Shown here piece after piece: positions 27,230 to 35,147 of a stretch of DNA of 64,000 nt. A model generated the notes under the pieces. The model was not told the origin of the DNA. It searched no databases and saw only the letters and a program-made list of their open reading frames with translations. Each line of letters starts with the position of its first letter. The first letter of the stretch is position 1. Both the position numbers and the translations under genes were made by a program. This DNA comes from Geodermatophilus saharensis (lineage in GTDB: Bacteria > Actinomycetota > Actinomycetes > Mycobacteriales > Geodermatophilaceae): NCBI RefSeq assembly GCF_900188205.1, contig NZ_FZOH01000004.1:248001-312000 (forward strand), in the 5' to 3' direction.

Positions 27230-27235
27230 TACAAT
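27230..27235 (+). promoter_or_regulatory. Candidate -10 box of the first VapBC-type operon
   Basis: TACAAT at this position fits the sigma-70/HrdB-type consensus TANNNT; the -35 region (about 27208-27213) is weak. It lies 36 nt upstream of the antitoxin ATG, which itself has an unusually strong ribosome site AAGGAGG at 27260-27266. Weak -35 boxes with strong ribosome sites are common for autoregulated antitoxin operons. Confidence 0.4.
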
Positions 27236-27270
27236 CAGCCATCGCGTGATGGGCACAACAAGGAGGTCCG

Positions 27271-27528
27271 ATGTCCTGGGTCGGAATCCGTGAGCTCCGC
27301 GACGGGCTCAGCCGTCACATCGCCTCCGTCCGTGACGGCGGCACGGTCACCGTCACCGACCACGGACGGCCCGTGGCGCGCATCGTGCCGGTCAACCGGC
27401 CCACGACGCTGGAACGACTGATCGCAGAAGGGCTCGTTCAGCCGCCTCGGACCTCCAAGCGGGCCGCTCCAGAGCCCCTGGTCGTCGACGGCACGGTGTC
27501 CGACCTGGTGACCGACCAGCGTCGGTGA
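27271..27528 (+). CDS. Phd/YefM-type antitoxin
   Basis: An 85-residue protein. The N-terminal ~50 residues have the Phd/YefM fold signature GIRELRDGLSRHIASVRDG followed by VTVTDHGRPVARIVPV; the C-terminal ~35 residues are the Pro/charged tail that binds the toxin. The stop overlaps the toxin start (GTGA), the usual arrangement. It should neutralise the PIN toxin and repress the operon by binding its promoter. Confidence 0.88.
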   Translation: MSWVGIRELRDGLSRHIASVRDGGTVTVTDHGRPVARIVPVNRPTTLERLIAEGLVQPPRTSKRAAPEPLVVDGTVSDLVTDQRR

Positions 27529-27950
27529 TCGCCTACTTCGACACCTCGGCCCTCGTCCCGCTCATCGTCGCGGAACCCACGAGCGTGCGCTGCCGACGGG
27601 TGTGGGACCAGGCCGAGGCCGTGCTGACCGTGGAGCTCACCTACGTGGAGGCGGCGGCAGCCCTCGCTCGCGCGCAGCGCCTCGGCCGGCTCACCGGAAC
27701 GCAGCACGCCGAGGCGCTGCAGCGTTGGGACGCCCTGTGGGACCAGGTGGTCTCCCTCTCCGTCGACACCCAGCTCGTCCGCAGCGCCGCTGGGCTGGCT
27801 GCGACGTACGGACTGCGCGGCTACGACGCCGTGCACTGCGCCGCCGCGGTCGGGCACGCCGACTCCACGGTCGTGGCCACCGCCGGCGACGGCGACCTCC
27901 TGGAGGCTTGGCGCACGGCCGGCCTCGCCGTCGTCGACACGACCGGCTGA
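27525..27950 (+). CDS. VapC-like PIN-domain toxin (ribonuclease)
   Basis: A 141-residue PIN domain from GTG 27525. The acidic metal-binding residues are visible: Asp in IAYFDTSALVPL, Glu in LTYVEAAAAL, Asp in LRGYDAVHCAAA and Asp in TAGDGDLLEAW. VapC toxins are Mg-dependent RNases that cleave tRNA or rRNA when not held by antitoxin. Translationally coupled to the antitoxin gene in front. Confidence 0.88.
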   Translation: MIAYFDTSALVPLIVAEPTSVRCRRVWDQAEAVLTVELTYVEAAAALARAQRLGRLTGTQHAEALQRWDALWDQVVSLSVDTQLVRSAAGLAATYGLRGYDAVHCAAAVGHADSTVVATAGDGDLLEAWRTAGLAVVDTTG

Positions 27951-28020
27951 GCAGCCGTTCGGGTGGCTCGTCCACAGGGGTGACCGGCGTTCGCCTCCGT
28001 TCTGGTTATCGTCCCCAGCC

Positions 28021-28611
28021 GTGCGTATTCACCGCGGGGGGATGCGACTGACGGCGGCGGCCGTAGCGCTCGGGACGACGCTGCTCACCGGCTGCGGCAG
28101 TGCCGACGCCGAGGCCCCCAGCACCAGCCTGCCCTCGGCCACCTCAGCCGCACCGACCACCGAGGCGCTCCCCGTGGTCGGGCCCGCGGACTTCCCCGTA
28201 CTGCCGGAGGCGCGCACCCAGGACGCCGCCGGCGCCGAGGCCTTCCTCCGCTACTGGATCGACCTGCTGAACCGGCAGCGAGCGATCCCCGCCGGACAGC
28301 CCCTGCGTGATCTCGGTCCGGACTGCGGCGAGTGCCAGCGCATCGCAGGCGCCTACGACGAAACGGCGGCCGCAGGCGAGCGGTATGAGGGCGGTGAGCT
28401 AGAGCTCAACGACGTTACGACTCCGCGGCTAGCTGAAGACACCGCTGCCTTCGGTTTTGGCGTCCGGCAGGAGGCTGTGCGCCTAGTAGATGCAACAGGA
28501 GCGGTCGTCGACCCTGGACAAGAGCTCAAGACCAACGCCGCTGGCGGGATTGATTTGCTCTGGTCAGCCAGTGATCGGACTTGGCTCGTCACAAGCTTTG
28601 GCATTGGATGA
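28021..28611 (+). CDS. DUF6318-family lipoprotein
   Basis: A 196-residue protein from GTG 28021 with a lipoprotein signal (AAAVALGTTLLTGC) followed by a Ser/Thr/Pro-rich linker. The conserved domain contains DAAGAEAFLRYWIDLLNRQ and GPDCGECQRIAGAYDE (CxxC pair), characteristic of DUF6318 of actinobacteria; function unknown. The last third (28400-28600) is distinctly AT-richer in codon choice than the first part. The stop overlaps the next start (ATGA). Confidence 0.8.
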   Translation: MRIHRGGMRLTAAAVALGTTLLTGCGSADAEAPSTSLPSATSAAPTTEALPVVGPADFPVLPEARTQDAAGAEAFLRYWIDLLNRQRAIPAGQPLRDLGPDCGECQRIAGAYDETAAAGERYEGGELELNDVTTPRLAEDTAAFGFGVRQEAVRLVDATGAVVDPGQELKTNAAGGIDLLWSASDRTWLVTSFGIG

Positions 28612-29510
28612 CTCGCCTAATCACTCTTCTCCTTGCCACCCTTTGCGCGCTTGGCATGTGTCTCCTCGGCAGCGCCAGCGTTGCCAATGCCGATTGCCGG
28701 TTCGAGAGCTGCCCCGAGACGGGACTTGACGATGGTGCTGTTACGACGGCGTTCTCCGGGGGACGCGTCGGCGAGGTAGTCGGCGCCGTTGGCGCAGCAG
28801 CCGTCGACTATGTCTGGCGATTGCGCCAGCCGTGTGTGCTGGCGGACGAGCGCGACGGCTTCTGTGGAGTCTTCGACTTCCAGGACTGTCCTGCTGAGCC
28901 GGGCCAGGTCGTTCGCTTCCTCACCGTTCAGCAGCGCCCGGTCGTCCGTCCGGACGGGACCGCCGTCGTCGAGGTACCAGCGGGGTTCGCCCCCGGGGAC
29001 CTGCTGGAGGACTGGGCCGACGTCCGCACCGCCTGCATCGACATCACGGCGCTCAACCCGCCGCCGTCGCCCGACGAGGTCTTCACCTACTTCCAGCGCC
29101 TCCCGCTCCCGCAGCTGACCACCCAGCACGCGCCGCCGGGCGACGGCCTGTCCGGGCTGCCGGTGGTCTTCTGGACCGACTCGCCGGCCACGCAGACCTT
29201 CACCGTGGACATCCGCGGCTTCACCGTCGTGATCGTCGCCCGGGCCGAGCAGTACACCTGGCGCACCGGCGACCCGGCAGCCCCGACGCTCACCAGCACG
29301 GAGCCGGGCAGCGCCTACCCCGGCCACGCCGCCGAGCACCTCTACCGGTCCGGCACGTACTCGGCGAGCCTGACGGTGACGTGGGGTGCGACGTTCACCG
29401 TCGACGGCAGCGCGCCGGCCGACGTCCCCGGGACCACCACGACCGACGGCCCGCCCGTGACGTTCGACGTCGTCGAGGCGACCGCCGTCCTGACCGACCC
29501 CTATGACTGA
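28608..29510 (+). CDS. Secreted protein of unknown function coupled to the DUF6318 gene
   Basis: A 300-residue protein from ATG 28608, overlapping the previous stop. A Sec signal peptide (LITLLLATLCALGMCLLGSA) with ASVANA cleavage site opens it. The mature part begins with a Cys-containing stretch (CRFESCPETG), has a middle beta domain with PGQVVRFLTVQQRP, and a C-terminal beta-sandwich-like segment with RSGTYSASLTVTWGATF reminiscent of PKD-like domains. The first 150 nt share the lower-GC codon usage of the end of the preceding gene. The pair is probably exported together. Confidence 0.72.
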   Translation: MTRLITLLLATLCALGMCLLGSASVANADCRFESCPETGLDDGAVTTAFSGGRVGEVVGAVGAAAVDYVWRLRQPCVLADERDGFCGVFDFQDCPAEPGQVVRFLTVQQRPVVRPDGTAVVEVPAGFAPGDLLEDWADVRTACIDITALNPPPSPDEVFTYFQRLPLPQLTTQHAPPGDGLSGLPVVFWTDSPATQTFTVDIRGFTVVIVARAEQYTWRTGDPAAPTLTSTEPGSAYPGHAAEHLYRSGTYSASLTVTWGATFTVDGSAPADVPGTTTTDGPPVTFDVVEATAVLTDPYD

Positions 29511-29518
29511 CTGCGTAT

Positions 29519-29532
29519 TGCTTGCTGCTTGC
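29519..29532 (+). promoter_or_regulatory. Tandem heptamer TGCTTGC x2, candidate antitoxin operator
   Basis: TGCTTGC occurs twice back to back and is followed by TAGCAT (29533-29538), a possible -10 box; the antitoxin ATG is at 29547, giving a very short or absent leader. The repeat placed over a promoter suits autorepression by the ribbon-helix-helix antitoxin. Confidence 0.4.
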
Positions 29533-29546
29533 TAGCATCGTGCGAC

Positions 29547-29768
29547 ATGCGGACCCTCTACCTGCGCAACGTCCCGGACGACGTGGTGGAGCGCCTGGAG
29601 CGGCTGGCCAAGCGCGAGTCCATGTCGGTCGGCGCCCTCGCCGTCCGCGAACTGAGCGCAGCAGCGCGCCGGGCCGACAACCCGGCTCTCCTCGCAGCGC
29701 TACCCGACCTCGACGTCCCCGTCGCGGACCTGGTCGGCGCCCTCGACGCCGACCGCGCGGGACGGTGA
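29547..29768 (+). CDS. FitA-like ribbon-helix-helix antitoxin
   Basis: A 73-residue protein from ATG 29547 (a TTG 18 nt upstream lies in the putative operator and is less likely). The N-terminus [20 protein letters not shown] is the typical FitA/VapB ribbon-helix-helix, followed by a helix with [16 protein letters not shown]; the tail [18 protein letters not shown] would wrap the toxin. The GTGA overlap couples it to the PIN gene. Confidence 0.86.
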   Translation: MRTLYLRNVPDDVVERLERLAKRESMSVGALAVRELSAAARRADNPALLAALPDLDVPVADLVGALDADRAGR

Positions 29769-30148
29769 TCGTCGCCGACGCCTCGGCCGTGGTCACCGCC
29801 CTGCTGAACGACGGTCCGGCACGTGCCTCCCTGTCCCGGGAACAGGTGCACGTGCCGCACCTGGTGGACGCCGAGGTGGCCAGCGCGCTGCGTCGTGTCG
29901 TGGCGGCCGGCCACGTGTCCCCTGAGGACGGGTGGACCGCACTCGACACGTGGCGGCGCCTCGGCGTCGTCCGTCATCCTGCAGGCGGCCTCCTGGAGCG
30001 CGTCTGGGAGTTGCGGGAGAACCTCACGGCCTACGACGCCGTCTACGTCGCCCTGGCCGAGGCACTGGACTGTCCGGTCGTCACCGGCGACGGACGGCTG
30101 GGCCGCGCACCGGGTGTGCGGTGTCCCGTCACGGTCCTCCCCCGGTAG
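29765..30148 (+). CDS. VapC-like PIN-domain toxin (ribonuclease)
   Basis: A 127-residue PIN protein from GTG 29765. Conserved acids: Asp in [13 protein letters not shown], Glu in [13 protein letters not shown], Asp in [15 protein letters not shown] and Asp in VVTGDGRLG. The ending PVTVLPR is typical of the FitB/VapC group. It is a separate toxin class from that at 27525, with only fold-level similarity, so cross-neutralisation is unlikely. Confidence 0.87.
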   Translation: MIVADASAVVTALLNDGPARASLSREQVHVPHLVDAEVASALRRVVAAGHVSPEDGWTALDTWRRLGVVRHPAGGLLERVWELRENLTAYDAVYVALAEALDCPVVTGDGRLGRAPGVRCPVTVLPR

Positions 30149-30197
30149 CGGCCGGCGTCCGTCGCGCGATCGGGACCGGCCAGCCATCCTGCATCCC

Positions 30198-30620
30198 GTG
30201 ACCGACGACCCGTACCGGCTCGCCCGCTTCGTCGTCGCCCAGGACGGCACCTACCCACAGGCCCTCGCCGAGCTGCGGGCCGGACGCAAGAGGAGCCACT
30301 GGATGTGGTTCGTCTTCCCGCAGGTGGCCGGGCTCGGCCGCAGCCCGACGGCGCAGCACTACGCGCTCAGCGGCCTCGACGAGGCCCGCGCCTACCTCGC
30401 CCACCCGGTGCTCGGCCCGCGCCTGGTCGAGTCCGCGCAGGCGCTCACCGAGATCGACCAGAGCGACCCGGAGGCGGTGCTCGGCACCGTCGACGCGGTC
30501 AAGCTGCGCTCGTCGATGACGCTCTTCGCCCGCGCCGACCCGGAGCAGCCGGTCTTCCGCGCGGTCCTCGACCGGTACTTCGGCGGGCAGGAGGACGAGG
30601 CGACGACGTCCCGGCTGTAG
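30198..30620 (+). CDS. DUF1810-family protein
   Basis: A 140-residue protein from GTG 30198. It shows the family signatures YRLARFVVAQDGTYPQAL, RSHWMWFVFPQVAGLGRSP and the middle segment YLAHPVLGPRL. DUF1810 proteins are calpastatin-like helical proteins; in related systems YbiA/DUF1810-like members have been linked with NAD-derivative metabolism, but no activity can be assigned here. It stands 50 nt behind the toxin gene, probably in a unit of its own. Confidence 0.85.
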   Translation: MTDDPYRLARFVVAQDGTYPQALAELRAGRKRSHWMWFVFPQVAGLGRSPTAQHYALSGLDEARAYLAHPVLGPRLVESAQALTEIDQSDPEAVLGTVDAVKLRSSMTLFARADPEQPVFRAVLDRYFGGQEDEATTSRL

Positions 30621-30664
30621 GTCCTGCCGCGCGGTGGCACGCGGTGTCGGCGAGGCTTGATCGC

Positions 30665-31720
30665 GTGAGTGACAACAGCGGGTCCGGATACGTCAGCAGC
30701 GGCCAGGAGTACAGCCGCGACACGAACTACATCACCGACCGGATCACCGCCGACGGCTCGAGCCCCTGGCCGGTCGAGGTCGGCCGCTACCGGCTGGTCA
30801 TCGCGCGTGCCTGCCCGTGGGCCAACCGCGCGGCCATCGTGCGCCGGCTGCTCGGCCTGGAGCCGGCGTTCTCGATGGGCATCTGCGGGCCCACGCACGA
30901 CGAGCGCAGCTGGACCTTCGACCTCGACCCCGGCGGTCGCGACCCGGTGCTGGGCTACGAGCGCCTGCAGGAGGCCTTCCTCGCCCGCGACCCCGAGTAC
31001 CCGCGCGGCATCACGGTGCCGGCGATGGTCGACATCCCGACCAAGGCCGTCGTGACGAACGACTTCATGCAGATGACGCTGGACTTCTCCACCCAGTGGA
31101 CGGCGCACCACCGCGACGGCGCCCCCGACCTCTACCCCGAGCACCTGCGCGACGAGATGGACGACGTCATGCAGCGGGTCTACACCGAGGTCAACAACGG
31201 CGTGTACCGGTGCGGGTTCGCGGGCTCGCAGCGCGCCTACGACAAGGCCTACGACCGGCTGTGGACGGCGCTGGACTGGCTGGAGGAGCGCCTCACGACG
31301 CAGCGCTACCTCATGGGCGACACGATCACCGAGGCCGACGTCCGGCTGTTCACCACGCTCGCCCGCTTCGACGCCGTCTACCACGGCCACTTCAAGTGCA
31401 ACCGGCAGAAGCTGTCGGAGATGCCGGCGCTGTGGGGCTACGCGCGGGACCTGTTCCAGACGCCGGGGTTCGGGGACACCACCGACTTCCCGCAGATCAA
31501 GGAGCACTACTACGTCGTCCACGCCGACATCAACCCGACGCAGGTCATCCCGATGGGCCCGGACACCCGCAACTGGCTGACCCCGCACGGCCGCGAGGAG
31601 CTCGGCGGCTCCCCCTTCGGCGACGGCACCCCGCCCGGCCCGGTGGCCTCCGGCGAGGAGGTGCCGGCCGACCACGGTCCCGGCGGCACCGGTCACCGAC
31701 CCGACGACGAGCGGCGGTGA
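30665..31720 (+). CDS. Glutathionyl-hydroquinone reductase-like (Xi/omega GST family) protein
   Basis: A 351-residue protein from GTG 30665. The thioredoxin-fold half has the catalytic cysteine in VIARACPWANRAAIVRRLLG, the Xi-class motif, and the C-terminal helical half has YLMGDTITEADVRLFTTLARFD and the late segment YYVVHADINPTQVIP. Xi-class enzymes reduce glutathionyl-hydroquinones; actinobacteria mostly lack glutathione and use mycothiol, so the physiological thiol is probably different. The last ~35 residues are a disordered Gly/Pro extension. Confidence 0.85.
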   Translation: MSDNSGSGYVSSGQEYSRDTNYITDRITADGSSPWPVEVGRYRLVIARACPWANRAAIVRRLLGLEPAFSMGICGPTHDERSWTFDLDPGGRDPVLGYERLQEAFLARDPEYPRGITVPAMVDIPTKAVVTNDFMQMTLDFSTQWTAHHRDGAPDLYPEHLRDEMDDVMQRVYTEVNNGVYRCGFAGSQRAYDKAYDRLWTALDWLEERLTTQRYLMGDTITEADVRLFTTLARFDAVYHGHFKCNRQKLSEMPALWGYARDLFQTPGFGDTTDFPQIKEHYYVVHADINPTQVIPMGPDTRNWLTPHGREELGGSPFGDGTPPGPVASGEEVPADHGPGGTGHRPDDERR

Positions 31721-31741
31721 CCGTCCGGCGCTGAGGGGCGG

Positions 31742-31984
31742 TCAGTCGCCGCCGCCACCTCCACCGCCGTCCCCACAGCCGCCGTCGCCTCCCCAGCCGC
31801 CGGAGTCGGAGTGGCCGCCGTGGTGACCGTCGGACCAGGAGGAGTCGCCGTACGACCCCCCGTCGGCCCCGGCGGCCCGTGCGTGCCGGCCGGGCGGACG
31901 GGACCGGCCCAGCCGTGAGCTGAGCACCATCAGGAACGCCCCCACCAGCACGGTCACGATCACGAACGCCGTCACGGGCGGCAC
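31742..31984 (-). CDS. Small single-pass membrane protein with Gly-rich tail
   Basis: 80 residues from GTG 31984. Residues 5-22 (TAFVIVTVLVGAFLMVLS) form one transmembrane helix; the remainder is Ser/His/Gly-rich, ending in a Gly run with one Cys (GGCGDGGGGGGGD). Similar tiny proteins with glycine tails occur in actinobacteria without known function. The tail could be coded on either strand by composition alone, so the call rests on the hydrophobic start. Confidence 0.5.
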   Translation of the reverse strand: MPPVTAFVIVTVLVGAFLMVLSSRLGRSRPPGRHARAAGADGGSYGDSSWSDGHHGGHSDSGGWGGDGGCGDGGGGGGGD

Positions 31985-32303
31985 TGTGCACGACGTCGAG
32001 CCCGTGCGGGAGTGGTCGCCGCGCGGCGGTGTCCCCCGCGTCGTGAGGTCAGGTCGACGGGGGCGGAGGCGATGGTGTCACCACCGCCCCCGTCGTCCTG
32101 GGGTGTGGGCGGGGAAGTCAGGGGTGCCGGGCTGACGGCCGGCCGTCGCGCGGAACCCCCAGCCCCGATACCTCCCCGCCCGGTGGCCCCGGCCCAGTTC
32201 TGGCCAGGTCGGGGTCACGCCCGGGAGGGCGACGCACGGCCGGCGGTGCGGTGCGGGGTGGCCCCGACCTCGCCCGGCGGCTGGTGCGCGCCCGGCAGGG
32301 AGG
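31985..32303. other. Gap without a supported gene
   Basis: About 320 nt of C/G-rich sequence between two minus-strand genes. It contains imperfect inverted repeats around the run CACCGCCCCCGTCGTCCTGG but no clean hairpin, and no frame with a ribosome site. It probably holds the terminator of the upstream Pro-rich gene and the promoter of the small membrane protein. Confidence 0.4.
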
Positions 32304-34355
32304 TCAGTCGGGAGAGAAGGACGGGTCGCGCAGGTGGGCGGCCACGACGGCGGCGGCCGCCGTCGGTGCCGGGACGAGCGAGAAGGCCGCCGGCGGTGCC
32401 GCGGACGGGCAGACCGCCGCGACGGCGGCGAGCGAGGTCGACGACGACAGCGTCGGCGCGGCGGGCGCGGCCGGAGTGGAGTCCGGCGACGTCGGGCGGC
32501 CCGGGTCCGGGAGGCGCGGGGTCAACGGCAGGTTGCCGGCCGCGGGGGTCGACGCCGGGCTCGAGCCGGTCACCGGCTGGGTGCGCGCGGCGTCTTCACC
32601 GCGGGCCGACCGGGTGGGCGGTCCGACCAGCGCCGCGGTGGCCGACCCGCACCCCGTCTCGTCCGCGGAGACGGTCGGCGCAGGGGTGCCGACGACGGCG
32701 GCGACGGCGGACAGCGCTGCCCCGACCACGACGTCGGCGGCCGCGACCGTGGCGGTCGGGGGCGTCGCGGTCGGGGTGGTCGCGGTCGGGGTGGTCGCGG
32801 TCGTCGTGCTCACGGCGCCCGACGCGACGATCTCGTCGGACGGGACGGCCGACTCGGCCGGGGCATCGGCGGTGTCGGTGACCGGCGGGGTCACGGGTTC
32901 TGCGATCGGCTCGGCGACGGGTGGTGCGACGACCTCGACCACCGGCTGGACGACCTCGAGCACCGGCACGAGGACGTCGGGGACGACCGGCGGGAGGACG
33001 GGGTCCACCACCGGAGGCACCGCATCGACCACCGGCCCGACCACGTCGGGCAGGAGGACCTGGACGACGGGCACCACCGGGTCCACGACGGGCACCACCG
33101 GCGGCAGCCCCGGCTGCCCGGGGTCGGCCGGCACGTCGACGACCGGGGGGACGGCCGGCGGCACGACGTCGGGCAGGGGCACCGGGACGGCGGGGACCAC
33201 CGGATCGACGGCCGGGGGGACGGCCGGCGGCACGACGTCAGGCAAGGGAACCGGGACGGTGGGGACCACCGGGTCGACGATCGGGACCACGGGCGGCAGC
33301 TCGGGCAGGCGGGGCGTCTCCGGGAGCACGACGACGGGCGGGACCCCGGGATCGACGACCGGCCCGACGACGTCGGGGACGACGTCCGGGACGGGGACCA
33401 CGACCGGCGGCAGCACCGGCGGGTCCACGGGGGTCTCGACCGGCGGCAGCACCGGCGGATCGACAGGGAGCACGACCGGCGGCAGGTCGACGACCGGGGG
33501 CAGCTCGACGACCGGGGGCACCTCGACGACCGGCGGGACGTCGACGACCGGGGGCACCTCGACCACCGGGGGCACCTCGACGGGGGGACCCACCACCACC
33601 GGCGGCAGCTCGACGACCGGAGGCAGCTCGACAGGGGGACCCGCCACCACCGGCGGCACCTCGACCACAGGCGGCAGCACGGGGCCGCCGGGGGATCCCG
33701 GGCCACCGGCGGCCGGCGGCAGCTCCGGACGACCGGCCGGCGGTCCCGGACGCGCCTGCGGTCCGACCCCGGGAGCGGCCGCGCCGACGACCGGCTCGGC
33801 GACCTCGGCGACGGGCGGCGCGGGCTCCACGACCGGCTCGACCACCTCGGGCACCGGCTCGGTCACGGGCTCGACGACCGGCTCCACGACCTCGGAGACC
33901 GGCTCGGTCACGGTCTCGGTCACCGGGGACACAGGGTCGGCGGGCGGCTCCGGCGTCTCCGCGGGAACGTCGACGGCCGGAGCAGACGTCTCCGCGGGGA
34001 CGTCGACGGCCGGAGCGGGCGGCTCCACGGGAGCAGGCGGCTCCACCGGAGCAGGCGGCTCGACCTCTGGAGCAGGCGGCTCGACCTCTGGAGCGGGCGG
34101 CTCCTCCGCGACCGCCTCCGGCACGACCTCGGCGACCGGCTCCACCACCTGCGCGGCGTCGTCGACACCCGCCGTGACCCCGTCCACCGCGCCACCGACG
34201 GGAGCGAGCGGGTCCTCGGCACGCGCCGGGGAGGACGCCAGGAGCGCCACGGCGTACAGGCCGGTCACCAGGCAGGCGAGCAGGAGGATCCTCTGCAGCC
34301 ACGCCACGGCGACTGCGGGATCCGCAGTCGCCGGTGCCGAGTCTGCTCCCCGCAC
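32304..34355 (-). CDS. Exported Pro/Val/Glu-repeat surface protein
   Basis: A 683-residue protein starting with a signal or anchor helix (RILLLACLVTGLYAVALLA) and the cleavage-like sequence SSPARAED. Residues ~60-170 are runs of (E/V)PPAP and PVxEVVEPVVEPV; residues ~215-520 are degenerate tandem units of 5-7 residues around PPVVEVPPVV and DPVVPxVPVPLPDVV; the last ~160 residues are Ala/Ser/Thr/Pro-rich with two Cys and no LPXTG or membrane anchor. Such repeats give an extended rod through the cell wall. The opposite strand is also open for 705 codons over the same DNA, but its Gly/Thr/Ser product has no sensible start region; the signal peptide decides the strand. Confidence 0.72.
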   Translation of the reverse strand: MRGADSAPATADPAVAVAWLQRILLLACLVTGLYAVALLASSPARAEDPLAPVGGAVDGVTAGVDDAAQVVEPVAEVVPEAVAEEPPAPEVEPPAPEVEPPAPVEPPAPVEPPAPAVDVPAETSAPAVDVPAETPEPPADPVSPVTETVTEPVSEVVEPVVEPVTEPVPEVVEPVVEPAPPVAEVAEPVVGAAAPGVGPQARPGPPAGRPELPPAAGGPGSPGGPVLPPVVEVPPVVAGPPVELPPVVELPPVVVGPPVEVPPVVEVPPVVDVPPVVEVPPVVELPPVVDLPPVVLPVDPPVLPPVETPVDPPVLPPVVVPVPDVVPDVVGPVVDPGVPPVVVLPETPRLPELPPVVPIVDPVVPTVPVPLPDVVPPAVPPAVDPVVPAVPVPLPDVVPPAVPPVVDVPADPGQPGLPPVVPVVDPVVPVVQVLLPDVVGPVVDAVPPVVDPVLPPVVPDVLVPVLEVVQPVVEVVAPPVAEPIAEPVTPPVTDTADAPAESAVPSDEIVASGAVSTTTATTPTATTPTATPPTATVAAADVVVGAALSAVAAVVGTPAPTVSADETGCGSATAALVGPPTRSARGEDAARTQPVTGSSPASTPAAGNLPLTPRLPDPGRPTSPDSTPAAPAAPTLSSSTSLAAVAAVCPSAAPPAAFSLVPAPTAAAAVVAAHLRDPSFSPD

Positions 34356-34408
34356 ACGAGAAGACTAGAGCGGCCGAGTTCCGACCGCTCGTGGAGCACA
34401 AACCCGGG

Positions 34409-35143
34409 TCACACGATGCGGATCCGGATCCGGCGGAACCCCCGCCCCTTGTTCTCCAGCTTGACCACCTCGACCCGGCCGACCATCGCCGTCGACGCGA
34501 CGTGCGTACCGCCGTCGGCCTGCAGGTCGAGGCCGACGATGTCGACCACACGCACCTGCTCGATGTCGGGCGGCAGCAGGTCGGTGGCCGTGCGGATGAG
34601 GTCGGGGATCGCGTAGGCCTCCTCGCGCGGCAGGGTGCGCACCTCGATCGGCCGGTCGGCGGCGATCTCGGCGTTCACCGCCTCCGCGATGCGGTCGCGG
34701 AAGTCGGCGGGCACCTCCGGCAGGTCGAAGTCCATGCGCGCGGTCAGCGGCTCCATGTTGCCGCCGGTGACCTTCGCGCCGAAGTCGCGCAGCACCACGC
34801 CGGTGAGCACGTGCAGCCCCGAGTGGGTGCGCATGAGCGCGGTGCGCCGCTCGTCGTCCAGCGCGCCGCGCACCGCCGTCCCCGGTGGCGGGACGGGGTC
34901 GCCCTCGACGGGGACCAGGTACAGGTCGTCGCCCTTGACCGTGCCGGCGATGCGGGTGCGCACCCCGCCCCACAGCAGCACGCCCTCGTCCGGCGGCTGC
35001 CCGCCCCCGCCCGGGTAGAAGGCCGACCGGTCGAGGACGACGCCCCGCTCCAGGTCGACGGCGACCACCGTCGCGTCCCACTCGCGGACGGTCGGGTCGG
35101 CCAGGTCGAGGCGGTGGGTGTGGCCGTGCCGGTCAGCGCTCAC
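34409..35143 (-). CDS. Alanyl-tRNA editing protein (AlaX-type)
   Basis: A 244-residue protein from GTG 35143, 4 nt behind the amidotransferase stop, so the two are one operon. It is a free-standing editing domain homologous to that of AlaRS: FYPGGGGQPPDEG, the zinc motif H-x3-H in THSGLHVLTGV and the second motif around DLQADGGTHVAST. In canonical AlaX this last motif is C-x3-H; here the Cys position is Asp, leaving only His. Function by family is hydrolysis of mischarged Ser-tRNA(Ala) or Gly-tRNA(Ala). Confidence 0.86.
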   Translation of the reverse strand: MSADRHGHTHRLDLADPTVREWDATVVAVDLERGVVLDRSAFYPGGGGQPPDEGVLLWGGVRTRIAGTVKGDDLYLVPVEGDPVPPPGTAVRGALDDERRTALMRTHSGLHVLTGVVLRDFGAKVTGGNMEPLTARMDFDLPEVPADFRDRIAEAVNAEIAADRPIEVRTLPREEAYAIPDLIRTATDLLPPDIEQVRVVDIVGLDLQADGGTHVASTAMVGRVEVVKLENKGRGFRRIRIRIV

Positions 35144-35147
35144 GGGG

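Noticed and set aside
32251-34368. Plus-strand frame of 705 codons (Gly/Thr/Ser-rich)
   Set aside because: It mirrors the Pro/Val-repeat gene. It lacks a signal peptide, ribosome site and normal composition, while the minus strand has a clear export signal and a logical start.
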